Numbered from the stretch's first letter, positions 1 to 5,838 are shown. The stretch: 7,663 bases of DNA from Candidatus Colimorpha enterica (GCA_000433515.1 FR891146.1:1-7663), one strand, 5' to 3'. A program made the numbers and translations. The notes: generated by a model not told the origin, from the sequence alone.

Positions 1-547
1 GCGCATTGTCAACCGCAAGAATTACCGAATGCCGCCTGCATACCTCGGAAAGCGCCGCAATGTCGGCGACGTTCCCGGTGTAATCCGGGCTTGTTATGTA
101 AACCGCGTCCGGGTGACAGGATAATATCTCAGCCTCAAGCTTCCCGGCACTGACAGGGCAGGAAACCAGCCCCCCGACCTCCGGGCGCAGCCACGTCACA
201 TCGGCGTCAAGCAGCGCGCAGGCGGTCACAAACGTCCTGTGAGCATTCCGTGCCGCAAGTATCTTCACCCTCCGTCCCCTCGGTGCCGTGAGCGAAATAA
301 GATAGACCATAGCCCGTATGCAGAGTGATGAGCCGCCGGTCGAATAGACCGTCCGCGCCGTCCCGAAAAGGGAAGCGGCATTTTCCTCACTCTCCCGTAT
401 CACCCCGTCGGCGTGATAAAGCACGTCAGCTCCGGTGATCTCGGTGATGTCCCGCGGGTCGCAAACCCCCTTGTGTCCCGGCATATGAAGCCTTACGGGA
501 TTCTCCGCCGCATACTTTTCGGCAAAGTAGCATATCGGTGTCGTCAT
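1..547 (-). CDS. Orn/Lys/Arg decarboxylase family PLP enzyme, N-terminal part (cut by window edge)
   Basis: Hand translation of the minus strand from ATG 547-545 gives 182 residues with no stop before the window edge. It opens with the signature of the group III PLP decarboxylases: RLHMPGHKG (residues 19-27), ADGVIRESEENAASLFG (46-62), STGGSS (69-74), RNAHRTF (100-106, His103 expected to stack on the PLP ring), TSPDYTGN, and finally AVDNA, the start of the family VD(E)AHG motif whose Asp contacts the pyridine nitrogen. The catalytic Lys (usual SxHKT) lies beyond the edge. By family it would decarboxylate a basic amino acid to a polyamine precursor in the cytosol, but substrate cannot be told from this part. 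In Bacillus subtilis the relative YaaO sits just before tmk-holB, so the same block may follow here (inference). The ATGA overlap with scfB and the weak, distant GGAAAG point to translational coupling. Confidence 0.88.
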   Translation of the reverse strand, partial: MTTPICYFAEKYAAENPVRLHMPGHKGVCDPRDITEITGADVLYHADGVIRESEENAASLFGTARTVYSTGGSSLCIRAMVYLISLTAPRGRRVKILAARNAHRTFVTACALLDADVTWLRPEVGGLVSCPVSAGKLEAEILSCHPDAVYITSPDYTGNVADIAALSEVCRRHSVILAVDNA

Positions 548-1926
548 GACTGCGTCAGCTTTCTTTCCGCTTCAAGCCATATCGCACATTCCATCCGCTT
601 GCGGAAGAGCCGGCAGCCGCTTTCGTAAATCCCGTTTATCCGCCCGGTCGCATGGTATGCGTTCGCCGCGCATCCGCCGGAGCAGTACAGCTTTGCCCAG
701 CAGTCGGCGCATTCCGGGTGCGCATAAACGTTGCAGGCGCGGAATTCGTCCTGAATCTCTTTGTTTGTGACCCCGTCCCATATGTTGCCGAGACGGAATT
801 TTTCATCTCCGACAAACTGGTGGCAGGGATAAAGATCACCCCACGGCGTGACTGCCATGTACTCTGTCCCGGAGCCGCAGCCGGATACCCGCTTGTAAAT
901 GCAGGGACCTCCGGTCAGATCGACCATGTAGTGATAGAAGGTGAACGGCTTTCCGGCACGCTCCCTCTCAAGCATCAGCTTCGCAAGCTCCTCGTACTGT
1001 GAAAGCACGATCTCTATATCGCTTTCCGTAAGCGCGGAAGGGTCGTCCTTGGCGCATACCACCGGCTCCATGCTCAGCTCCGTGAATCCGAGATCAAGCA
1101 TGGCTTTGATGTCGTTCAGAAAATCGGGATTGGCGTGCGTGAACGTCCCCCGCATATAATAATTCTTCCCGCCGCGGGCATCGACCAGCTTTCTGAACTT
1201 CGGAACAACCGTGTCCCAGCTTCCGCGTCCGGCATAATCCACCCTGAACCGGTCGTGGATCTCTTTGCGCCCGTCAAGGCTGAGAACGACGTTGCTCATT
1301 TCCCTGTTGCAGAAGTCTATGACGTTGCCGTCGATAAGCATACCGTTCGTCGTGAGGGTGAAGCGGAAGTTCTTCCCGTTCTCCTCCCCGATCGACCGCG
1401 CGTATGCGACAAGCTGTTTTACCACCCCGAAATTGAGAAGCGGCTCGCCCCCGAAAAAGTCGACCTCAAGATTTTTGCGGCTGCCGGAATTTGCAACAAG
1501 AAAATCAAGTGCCTGTTTTCCGACTTCAAGGCTCATGACCGCCCTCTCGCCGCGGAATTTACCTTGGCTTGCGAAGCAGTATGAGCAGTTGAGGTTGCAG
1601 GTGTGGGCAATGTGCAGACACAAAGCCTTGACCACCCCGGAGGTCTTTTCCTTCAGCTTTCCCGCCATCGGAGCAAACGTGTCGGGCGCAAAAAGCTGCC
1701 CCGCAGCCTTAAGCTCCCCGATCTGGGAGAGACATTCGCGTATCTCGTCCTCATTGACTCCCTCTCTGTCCCCGTACCGGGAAAGAATTTCGGCAGCTAT
1801 CTCATCCGCAGAGCATTTTTCATACATCCCGATAATGTCGTAAGCAATGTCGTCAACAACGTGTATCGAGCCGGAGAAAACATCAAGAACGATGTTCAGA
1901 TCTCCCATTCTGTACTGGTGTATCAT
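544..1926 (-). CDS. scfB: Radical SAM/SPASM thioether-forming SCIFF peptide maturase
   Basis: 460 residues, the usual length for SCIFF maturases (CteB, Tte1186). Residues 1-95 form a PqqD-like peptide-recognition region that in the family binds the precursor leader. The radical SAM core begins around 100 with the cluster motif CNLNCSYC (Cys110, 114, 117); FFGGEP (157-162) is the SAM-binding GGE motif. The C-terminal SPASM domain is complete: Cys350, G363-x4-Cys368, then Cys406-x2-Cys409-x5-Cys415-x3-Cys419 and Cys438, ligands for two auxiliary 4Fe-4S clusters; Cys342, 398 and 447 are extra. The family abstracts a hydrogen from the precursor and joins a Cys sulfur to another residue (ranthipeptide, non-alpha thioether). 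The start MIHQYRM matches the family's usual N-terminus. Its best SD (GGAG, 1941-1944) is 14 bases from the ATG and inside a hairpin, so initiation should be weak. It is the second gene after scfA and overlaps the PLP enzyme by 4 bases. Confidence 0.95.
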   Translation of the reverse strand: MIHQYRMGDLNIVLDVFSGSIHVVDDIAYDIIGMYEKCSADEIAAEILSRYGDREGVNEDEIRECLSQIGELKAAGQLFAPDTFAPMAGKLKEKTSGVVKALCLHIAHTCNLNCSYCFASQGKFRGERAVMSLEVGKQALDFLVANSGSRKNLEVDFFGGEPLLNFGVVKQLVAYARSIGEENGKNFRFTLTTNGMLIDGNVIDFCNREMSNVVLSLDGRKEIHDRFRVDYAGRGSWDTVVPKFRKLVDARGGKNYYMRGTFTHANPDFLNDIKAMLDLGFTELSMEPVVCAKDDPSALTESDIEIVLSQYEELAKLMLERERAGKPFTFYHYMVDLTGGPCIYKRVSGCGSGTEYMAVTPWGDLYPCHQFVGDEKFRLGNIWDGVTNKEIQDEFRACNVYAHPECADCWAKLYCSGGCAANAYHATGRINGIYESGCRLFRKRMECAIWLEAERKLTQS

Positions 1927-1988
1927 TTAAACAGGTCTTTCTCCGGACTGAACGGAGAGTCCTTTCGTGTATTTGCTGTGTCCCGCAT
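1923..1988 (-). other. Possible 21-codon leader ORF ending on the scfB start
   Basis: An ATG at 1988-1986 opens 21 codons (begins MRDTANTRKD, ends KDLFK) whose TGA overlaps the scfB ATG as ATGA, the arrangement used for translational coupling. It spans the hairpin at 1940-1958, so a ribosome on it would open the structure and expose the scfB SD. No convincing SD precedes the ATG (it follows directly on a U-run), and a short open frame can easily arise by chance. The peptide resembles nothing I recognise. Confidence 0.15.
1940..1958 (-). promoter_or_regulatory. Hairpin sequestering the scfB ribosome binding site
   Basis: On the minus-strand RNA, UCUCCG and CGGAGA form a perfect 6-bp stem (1953-1958 with 1940-1945) around a 7-base loop. 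The 3' arm contains GGAG, the only SD-like sequence ahead of the scfB ATG. Pairing would hide it and lower maturase translation. The stem is short, so the effect may be modest. Function is inferred; the pairing is directly visible. Confidence 0.4.
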
Positions 1989-2020
1989 AAAAAACAGGCT
2001 GCCGCGATTGTGCGCCAGCC
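1989..2020 (-). terminator. Terminator-like hairpin between scfA and scfB (probable attenuator)
   Basis: The minus-strand RNA reads GGCUG-GCG-CACAAU-CGC-GG-CAGCC-UG-UUUUUU. The outer stem (2016-2020 with 1997-2001) and the inner stem (2013-2015 with 2004-2006) give 8 bp with a 2-base bulge and a 6-base loop, followed after UG by six U. It starts 18 bases past the scfA stop. The bulge makes it a weak intrinsic terminator, consistent with partial read-through into scfB and the PLP gene rather than full stop, since no new promoter is visible in the 112-base gap. Confidence 0.5.
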
Positions 2021-2038
2021 CGTATTCCGGGAATTGTG

Positions 2039-2194
2039 TCAGTTCTTCCTGCCCTTTTCGTTTTCGCACTTCTGGTTTGCGATGCCGCAGCTGGTCTTGC
2101 ACGCGGACTGGCAGGAGGTCTGGCATTCGCCGCATCCGCCGTTCTTTGCGCTCTCGCAGAGATTGCGGGTGTTCAGGCTTGTGATATGTTTCAT
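2039..2194 (-). CDS. scfA: SCIFF ranthipeptide precursor (six-cysteine peptide)
   Basis: A 51-residue peptide starting MKHITSLNTR, the family's leader start, with core CGECQTSCQSACKTSC (residues 21-36) and a last Cys43. The six family cysteines are 21, 24, 28, 32, 36 and 43; Cys13 in the leader (NLCESAK) is a seventh. The tail after Cys43 is short and charged (ENEKGRKN). SCIFF peptides are modified by the scfB-type maturase, which forms a Cys-to-Thr thioether; in the studied peptides it is, as I recall, Cys32 to Thr37. Here residue 37 is Gly (codon GGC), so the acceptor must differ or be absent. I chose the ATG at 2194-2192 because it gives the family N-terminus and has AGGAG (2205-2209) 10 bases upstream; the longer open frame reads back through the promoter. 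No transporter or protease gene is adjacent; the mature function is unsettled, with links to quorum sensing reported in clostridia. Confidence 0.96.
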   Translation of the reverse strand: MKHITSLNTRNLCESAKNGGCGECQTSCQSACKTSCGIANQKCENEKGRKN

Positions 2195-2204
2195 TTCGAA
2201 TCGT

Positions 2205-2209
2205 CTCCT
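2205..2209 (-). promoter_or_regulatory. scfA ribosome binding site
   Basis: The minus strand reads AAGGAGAC (2203-2210) with AGGAG ending 10 bases before the scfA ATG. It is a strong SD and fixes the start at 2194 against the longer upstream-open frame. Confidence 0.85.
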
Positions 2210-2213
2210 TGAA

Positions 2214-2228
2214 TGATAATCATAATTA
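2214..2228. promoter_or_regulatory. Fur-family-like operator (7-1-7 inverted repeat) at the scfA transcription start
   Basis: The plus strand reads TGATAATCATAATTA. Against the Bacillus Fur box TGATAATnATTATCA it matches 12 of the 14 fixed positions, and 11 of 14 against the PerR box. A perfect smaller repeat ATGAT-A-ATCAT lies at 2213-2223. With the -10 ending at 2237, transcription should begin near 2229-2230, so the site covers about +1 to +15, a typical repressor position. The region is AT-rich, which raises the chance of a coincidental match. Confidence 0.4.
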
Positions 2229-2236
2229 GCTATTAC

Positions 2237-2265
2237 ATTATAACATCGCAGAAACAAAAAGTCAA
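2237..2265 (-). promoter_or_regulatory. Strong sigma-70/A-type promoter of scfA
   Basis: Minus strand: TTGACT at 2265-2260, a 17-base spacer, and a perfect TATAAT at 2242-2237, preceded by TGT, i.e. an extended -10. The leader is then about 35 bases, too short for a riboswitch. An A/T tract (AAAAATTTTT, 2286-2295) lies about 20 bases upstream of the -35 and might act as an UP-like or bent element. Confidence 0.88.
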
Positions 2266-2326
2266 TACACCGGAGCCCGACACTCAAAAATTTTTCACGG
2301 GTTTCCGCCCTATTCCGCAAAAGCTA

Positions 2327-2355
2327 TTGAAAAATCCGCCGCAATGTGATAAAAT
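2327..2355 (+). promoter_or_regulatory. Promoter of the NUDIX-DUF1015 operon
   Basis: TTGAAA at 2327-2332, 17-base spacer, TAAAAT at 2350-2355 preceded by TGA (extended -10). The predicted start is near 2362, leaving a leader of roughly 33 bases. It is divergent from the scfA promoter with 61 bases between the two -35 boxes. Confidence 0.75.
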
Positions 2356-2394
2356 ACAGAATACATTCATGCTGTTTACGGAAGGAACCACCCA

Positions 2395-2916
2395 ATGCAG
2401 GAACTCTGGGATCTGTATGACATAAAACGCAACCCGCTCGGTCTGACCCATGTGAGGGGCACAAGGATGCGCCGCGGTACATACCATATCGCCGTCGGGA
2501 TTTGGACGGTGAACGACAGGAACGAGATCCTCATCACCCTCCGTTCGCCCGAAAAGCACGACTGGCCTGACCTCTGGGAAAACACCGCCGGTTCTCTTCT
2601 TGCGGGAGAGACCTCAAGACAGGGCGCTGTGAGAGAGCTTTTCGAGGAGACCGGGATAAGGGCGGCGGAGGACGAGCTTTTCTTCCTCGGAACCGAGACC
2701 GGACGCTCCACGATCGGCGACTGCTATATTGTCAGAAAGAACGTCGATATAAGGGACATCGTCTTTCAGAAGGGCGAGACCTGTTGCGCAAGATGGGTCA
2801 CCCTCCCCGACCTTGACGAAATGATAGAGGGCGACCTCGTTGCCCCGCCCGTCGCCGCAAGACTGGTAAAGGTACGCGGCAGATTCGAAGATTACCTCTA
2901 CGGAAGGATAGGCTGA
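2395..2916 (+). CDS. NUDIX hydrolase, substrate unknown
   Basis: 173 residues, a single NUDIX domain. The NUDIX box is intact: G67-x5-E73-x7-R81-E82-L83-x-E85-E86-x-G88-I89, where the glutamates bind the divalent metals that cleave a nucleoside diphosphate linked to another group. The preceding strand (YHIAVGIWTV, 31-40) and WPDLWENTAG (58-67) place it among the IDI-like/YfcD-like NUDIX proteins, but the catalytic Cys expected of isopentenyl diphosphate isomerase just before the box is absent (ENTAGS), so isomerase activity is unlikely. No signal peptide or membrane segment is seen, so it should be cytosolic. The ATG has AAGGA (2382-2386) 8 bases upstream. One base separates its stop from the DUF1015 start, so the two are cotranscribed. 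The physiological substrate cannot be named. Confidence 0.92.
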   Translation: MQELWDLYDIKRNPLGLTHVRGTRMRRGTYHIAVGIWTVNDRNEILITLRSPEKHDWPDLWENTAGSLLAGETSRQGAVRELFEETGIRAAEDELFFLGTETGRSTIGDCYIVRKNVDIRDIVFQKGETCCARWVTLPDLDEMIEGDLVAPPVAARLVKVRGRFEDYLYGRIG

Positions 2917-2917
2917 T

Positions 2918-4087
2918 ATGAAAAACATCCCCTTTTACCCCGCTGATATACTTCTCCCCCCGCAGGTGACGGAGAAATGGCCGGTCATAGCCTGCGACCA
3001 GTTCACCTCCGAGCCGGAATACTGGAAAGCAGCCGGAGAATTCGTCGGAGATTCCCCCTCAACGCTGAAGATCACCCTTCCGGAGGTCTGGCTGACATCA
3101 TCCGACGTTGAGAAGAGAACGGAAGCGGTCAATTCCGAAATGAAAAAATACCTCGCCTCCGGCGTTCTGACGGAATATAAAAACGCGGTGGTCTATGTCG
3201 AACGCACCCAGCCCGACGGAAGAGTCCGCCGCGGCGTCGTCGGCGCCGTTGACCTCTCGGAGTACGACTATACCCCCGGTGCAAAAACAATGATAAGAGC
3301 CACCGAGGGAACGGTGCTTTCAAGGATCCCGCCCCGCGTGAAGATAAGAAAAGATGCTCCCCTCGAGCTTCCGCATATAATGATCCTCATCGACGACCCG
3401 GACAATACAGTAATCCCGAAAAATCCCGACGGCAGTATCCTCTACGATACCGACCTCATGGCAGGCGGAGGCCATATCAGGGGAAGCCTCGTCAGCGAAT
3501 CCGGCGTGAAGAATATCATCTCCGCGCTTGAAAACCTCGCCGGCGACCGCGAGTCCCCGCTCCTCTTCGCCGTCGGAGACGGAAACCATTCCCTCGCTAC
3601 CGCAAAAGCGTGCGTAAGCGAAGAATTCCCCCTTTCTCGCTTCGCCCTTGCCGAGGTAGTCAATATCCACGACCCAGCACTTGATTTTGAGCCGATTTAC
3701 CGCGTGGTTTTCGGTGTCGATCCCGCAGATATCATCGCGGCTGCAAAGAGACACTTCGGTGCAGGCAACGAAAAAACGGTAAAATGCCTGTATAACGAAG
3801 GCGAGGACGAGATCACCGTAAACGGCCTCCCGGCCGGCGCCGTCCAGTCCTTCATCGACGAATACCTGACCGCCCGCCCGGACGCATACTGTGACTATAT
3901 CCACGGCGAGGACACAGTGAGAAAACTCTCGTCAGAAAAAAACACCGTCGGCTTCATTTTCGACGGCATAGGAAAGAGCGAGCTTTTCCCCTACGTCGAA
4001 AAATACGGCTCCCTCCCGAGAAAAACCTTCTCAATGGGCGAGGCAAGGGATAAAAGATACTACATGGAGTGCAGGAAAATAAGATAA
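2918..4087 (+). CDS. DUF1015 family protein (COG4198-like), function unknown
   Basis: 389 residues, close to the usual 390-420 of the family. Recognisable blocks are the N-terminal FYPADILLPP (6-15) and ACDQFTSEPEYW (25-36), YDYTPGAKTMIRATEGTVLSR in the middle (117-136 and on), LPHIMILIDDP (151-161), the motif GDGNHSLATAK (220-230) and a C-terminal LPRKTFSMGEARDKRYY region (366-382). The DGNHS stretch corresponds to the DGHHR of other DUF1015 proteins, which recalls the DGHHR of ParB/Srx-fold serine kinases such as archaeal SerK; this hints at a small-molecule kinase but is only an analogy. No signal peptide or membrane segment is visible. AAGGA (2904-2908) lies 9 bases before the ATG, inside the NUDIX 3' end, and only one base separates the genes. 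The chemistry is not established. Confidence 0.88.
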   Translation: MKNIPFYPADILLPPQVTEKWPVIACDQFTSEPEYWKAAGEFVGDSPSTLKITLPEVWLTSSDVEKRTEAVNSEMKKYLASGVLTEYKNAVVYVERTQPDGRVRRGVVGAVDLSEYDYTPGAKTMIRATEGTVLSRIPPRVKIRKDAPLELPHIMILIDDPDNTVIPKNPDGSILYDTDLMAGGGHIRGSLVSESGVKNIISALENLAGDRESPLLFAVGDGNHSLATAKACVSEEFPLSRFALAEVVNIHDPALDFEPIYRVVFGVDPADIIAAAKRHFGAGNEKTVKCLYNEGEDEITVNGLPAGAVQSFIDEYLTARPDAYCDYIHGEDTVRKLSSEKNTVGFIFDGIGKSELFPYVEKYGSLPRKTFSMGEARDKRYYMECRKIR

Positions 4088-4103
4088 TTCAATTAAAAAT
4101 AAT

Positions 4104-4140
4104 TTTTCAGCCCCCTGTCAGACAGACAGGGGGCTGAAAA
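4104..4140. terminator. Perfect 16-bp hairpin between convergent DUF1015 and guaA genes
   Basis: Arms 4104-4119 and 4125-4140 pair without mismatch around a 5-base loop AGACA; the core is CAGCCCCCTGTC/GACAGGGGGCTG extended by four A-T pairs. On the minus strand the stem is followed by ATTATTTTT, so it best serves guaA, which ends 12 bases away. On the plus strand no T-run follows the stem, so termination of the DUF1015 transcript would rely on the A-T pairs or on the hairpin as a 3' end stabiliser. No other terminator is visible in the 65-base gap. Confidence 0.8.
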
Positions 4141-4152
4141 TATGTGATGGTA

Positions 4153-5685
4153 TCACTCCCACTCGATAGTAGCCGGCGGCTTCCCGGTAATATCATACAC
4201 GACCCTGCCGACACCCCTGACCTCGTTCACGATCCTCGACGAAACTCTGCCGAGGAGCTTGTGCGAAAGCGGCGCATACTCGCAGGTCATAAAGTCCGTC
4301 GTCCTGACCGCACGGAGCGCAACGGTGTAGTTGTAGGTTCTGAAATCCCCGACAACCCCGACCGAACGGGAGTTTGTAAGCACGGCAAAATACTGATCAG
4401 CCCTGACCCTGCTGCGCTTCATTTCCTCGCGGAAAATTGCGTCAGCCTCCCGAAGAATGTCAAGCTTGTCCGACGTGACCTCGCCGATGACCCTGATGGC
4501 AAGACCGGGACCGGGGAAGGGCTGACGGCTGACAAGCGTCTCGGGAAGTCCGAGCTGACGTCCAAGGGCTCTCACCTCGTCCTTGAACAGCCCGCGGAGC
4601 GGCTCGACAAGTCCCGCAAAGCCCATGTCCTTCGGCAGACCGCCGACATTGTGATGACTCTTTATCGTCGCGGAATTGTTCGCACCCGACTCTATAACGT
4701 CGGGATAGATCGTCCCCTGAGCAAGGAAGCATCCCGCCGCACCGAGCTTCTTTGCCTCGGCTTCAAACGTCCGGACAAACTTCTCGCCGATGATCTTTCT
4801 CTTTTTCTCAGGCTCTGTAACACCTGAGAGCGCACCGAGGAAGTCAGCCGACGCATCGACGCGGATGAAGTTGAGCGCACGGTCTTTGAACGCCTCTTCG
4901 ATCTCGTCGCCCTCGTTCTTCCTCATGCACCCGTGATCGACGAAAATGCAGTACAGCCTTCCCGGAATCGCCTTCGCAAGAAGCGCCGCACAGACCGACG
5001 AATCAACACCTCCGGAAAGACCGAGGATAACTCTGCCGTCCTCTCCGACCTGCTTTCTTATCTCGGCAATCATTCTCGTCTCATAGTCAGCCATGTCGTA
5101 ATCTCCGACCGCGCCGCAGACACGGTAGAGGAAATTTCTTATCATCTCCGTCCCGTTCGGGGTGTTTTCGACCTCCGGATGGAACTGCACGCCGTACAGC
5201 CGTCTCTTCACATCGGCGATAGCGGCATTTTCACAGTGCGCCGTGTTTGCCGCCGAAACAAATCCGGCGGGAAGCACGCTGATCTTGTCTGTGTGGCTCA
5301 TAAGCCCGATCTGATCGGCATCAAGCCCATTGAATATCTCGCAGGAGGTATCGACCTTCACCTTTGTTCTGCCGTACTCGCTGACCTTGCAGGAGGAAAT
5401 CGTTCCGCCGGTGGAGTAAGCCATAAGCTGAATACCGTAGCATATGCCGAGAACCGGTATCCCGCAGTCAAAGAGTTTGGGATCGCATTTCGGCGAGCCG
5501 TCGCGGTAAACACTGTCGGGACCTCCGGTCAGGATTATCCCGATGGGGTTCATTGCTTTTATTTCGTCAAGGGGCATATTTCCCGGCTTGATAAGGGAGT
5601 AGACATTGCATTCCCTGACCCTGCGGGCGATAAGCTCCTTATACTGTCCTCCGAAATCGAGGACAAGGACAAGCTGATTGCTCAT
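4153..5685 (-). CDS. guaA: GMP synthase (glutamine-hydrolysing)
   Basis: 510 residues, normal for bacterial GuaA. It converts XMP, ATP and glutamine to GMP in the cytosol. The class I glutamine amidotransferase domain (about 1-195) starts LVLDFGGQY, has ILTGGPDSVY (51-60) and the triad Cys82 in GICYG with His169 and Glu171 in FHPE. The ATP-pyrophosphatase domain carries the P-loop SGGVDSS (224-230), followed by HHNVGGLP (344-351), RQPFPGPGL (387-395) and the dimerisation end KPPATIEWE (502-510). All key residues are present. I chose the ATG at 5685 because MSNQLVLVLDFGG is the family start; the open frame continues 36 codons upstream, but that extension runs through the promoter. GGAAGG (5698-5703) is 12 bases upstream, somewhat far. 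It is monocistronic by its own promoter and the hairpin at 4104-4140. Confidence 0.97.
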   Translation of the reverse strand: MSNQLVLVLDFGGQYKELIARRVRECNVYSLIKPGNMPLDEIKAMNPIGIILTGGPDSVYRDGSPKCDPKLFDCGIPVLGICYGIQLMAYSTGGTISSCKVSEYGRTKVKVDTSCEIFNGLDADQIGLMSHTDKISVLPAGFVSAANTAHCENAAIADVKRRLYGVQFHPEVENTPNGTEMIRNFLYRVCGAVGDYDMADYETRMIAEIRKQVGEDGRVILGLSGGVDSSVCAALLAKAIPGRLYCIFVDHGCMRKNEGDEIEEAFKDRALNFIRVDASADFLGALSGVTEPEKKRKIIGEKFVRTFEAEAKKLGAAGCFLAQGTIYPDVIESGANNSATIKSHHNVGGLPKDMGFAGLVEPLRGLFKDEVRALGRQLGLPETLVSRQPFPGPGLAIRVIGEVTSDKLDILREADAIFREEMKRSRVRADQYFAVLTNSRSVGVVGDFRTYNYTVALRAVRTTDFMTCEYAPLSHKLLGRVSSRIVNEVRGVGRVVYDITGKPPATIEWE

Positions 5686-5728
5686 ATTTTTGTTTTGCCT
5701 TCCGTTCTGTTTGTTGACATACTCATAT

Positions 5729-5757
5729 ATTATATTATTTATATCGTACTTTGTCAA
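5729..5757 (-). promoter_or_regulatory. Consensus promoter of guaA
   Basis: Minus strand: TTGACA at 5757-5752, 17-base AT-rich spacer, TATAAT at 5734-5729. Both hexamers are perfect. The predicted start is near 5722, leaving a leader of about 37 bases with no room for a guanine riboswitch. A second TTGACA on the opposite strand (5714-5719) makes the promoter look like an inverted repeat, but no -10 at proper spacing accompanies it. Confidence 0.9.
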
Positions 5758-5800
5758 GCATCGGAATGACGGTTTTACCGCAAGCGGGCGCATATCAGCA

Positions 5801-5838
5801 CGGCAAGCGGAATTGCCGGTTTTTCTGCAGTAAAAACC
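5801..5838. other. Two overlapping hairpins in the rsmI-guaA gap
   Basis: On the plus strand CGGCAA (5801-5806) pairs with TTGCCG (5813-5818) and is followed by GTTTTT, a plain rho-independent terminator shape, although no plus-strand gene ends here. A competing inverted repeat GGTTTTT/AAAAACC (5818-5824 and 5832-5838) flanks CTGCAGT and shares base 5818. On the minus strand neither gives a clean U-run terminator for rsmI. The motif GCAAGCGG occurs twice nearby (5780-5787 and 5803-5810). The rest of the 176-base gap shows the guaA promoter only. Confidence 0.35.

Noticed and set aside
2213..2228. CRISPR, attachment site or IS end in the scfA-NUDIX gap
   Set aside because: No direct repeats with spacers, tRNA remnant or transposase are present; the short inverted repeat fits an operator better.
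2039..2320. A 93-residue open frame ending in the SCIFF peptide
   Set aside because: The upstream 42 codons run through the -35/-10 promoter and the ribosome binding site. The family N-terminus MKHI and a good SD mark the start at 2194.
2395..2916. Isopentenyl diphosphate isomerase call for the NUDIX gene
   Set aside because: The catalytic Cys that IDI carries before the NUDIX box is missing, while the hydrolase NUDIX box is complete.
5686..5728. Guanine/purine riboswitch ahead of guaA
   Set aside because: The predicted leader is about 37 bases, too short for the three-way junction, and no purine-riboswitch core is seen.
4933..5769. 278-codon plus-strand frame opposite guaA
   Set aside because: Shadow of guaA: composition reflects the antisense of the amidotransferase domain and it ends inside the guaA promoter.
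5686..5793. 36-codon N-terminal extension of GuaA
   Set aside because: It spans the consensus promoter and leader; GuaA proteins begin just ahead of the LVLDFGGQ motif, which matches the ATG at 5685.
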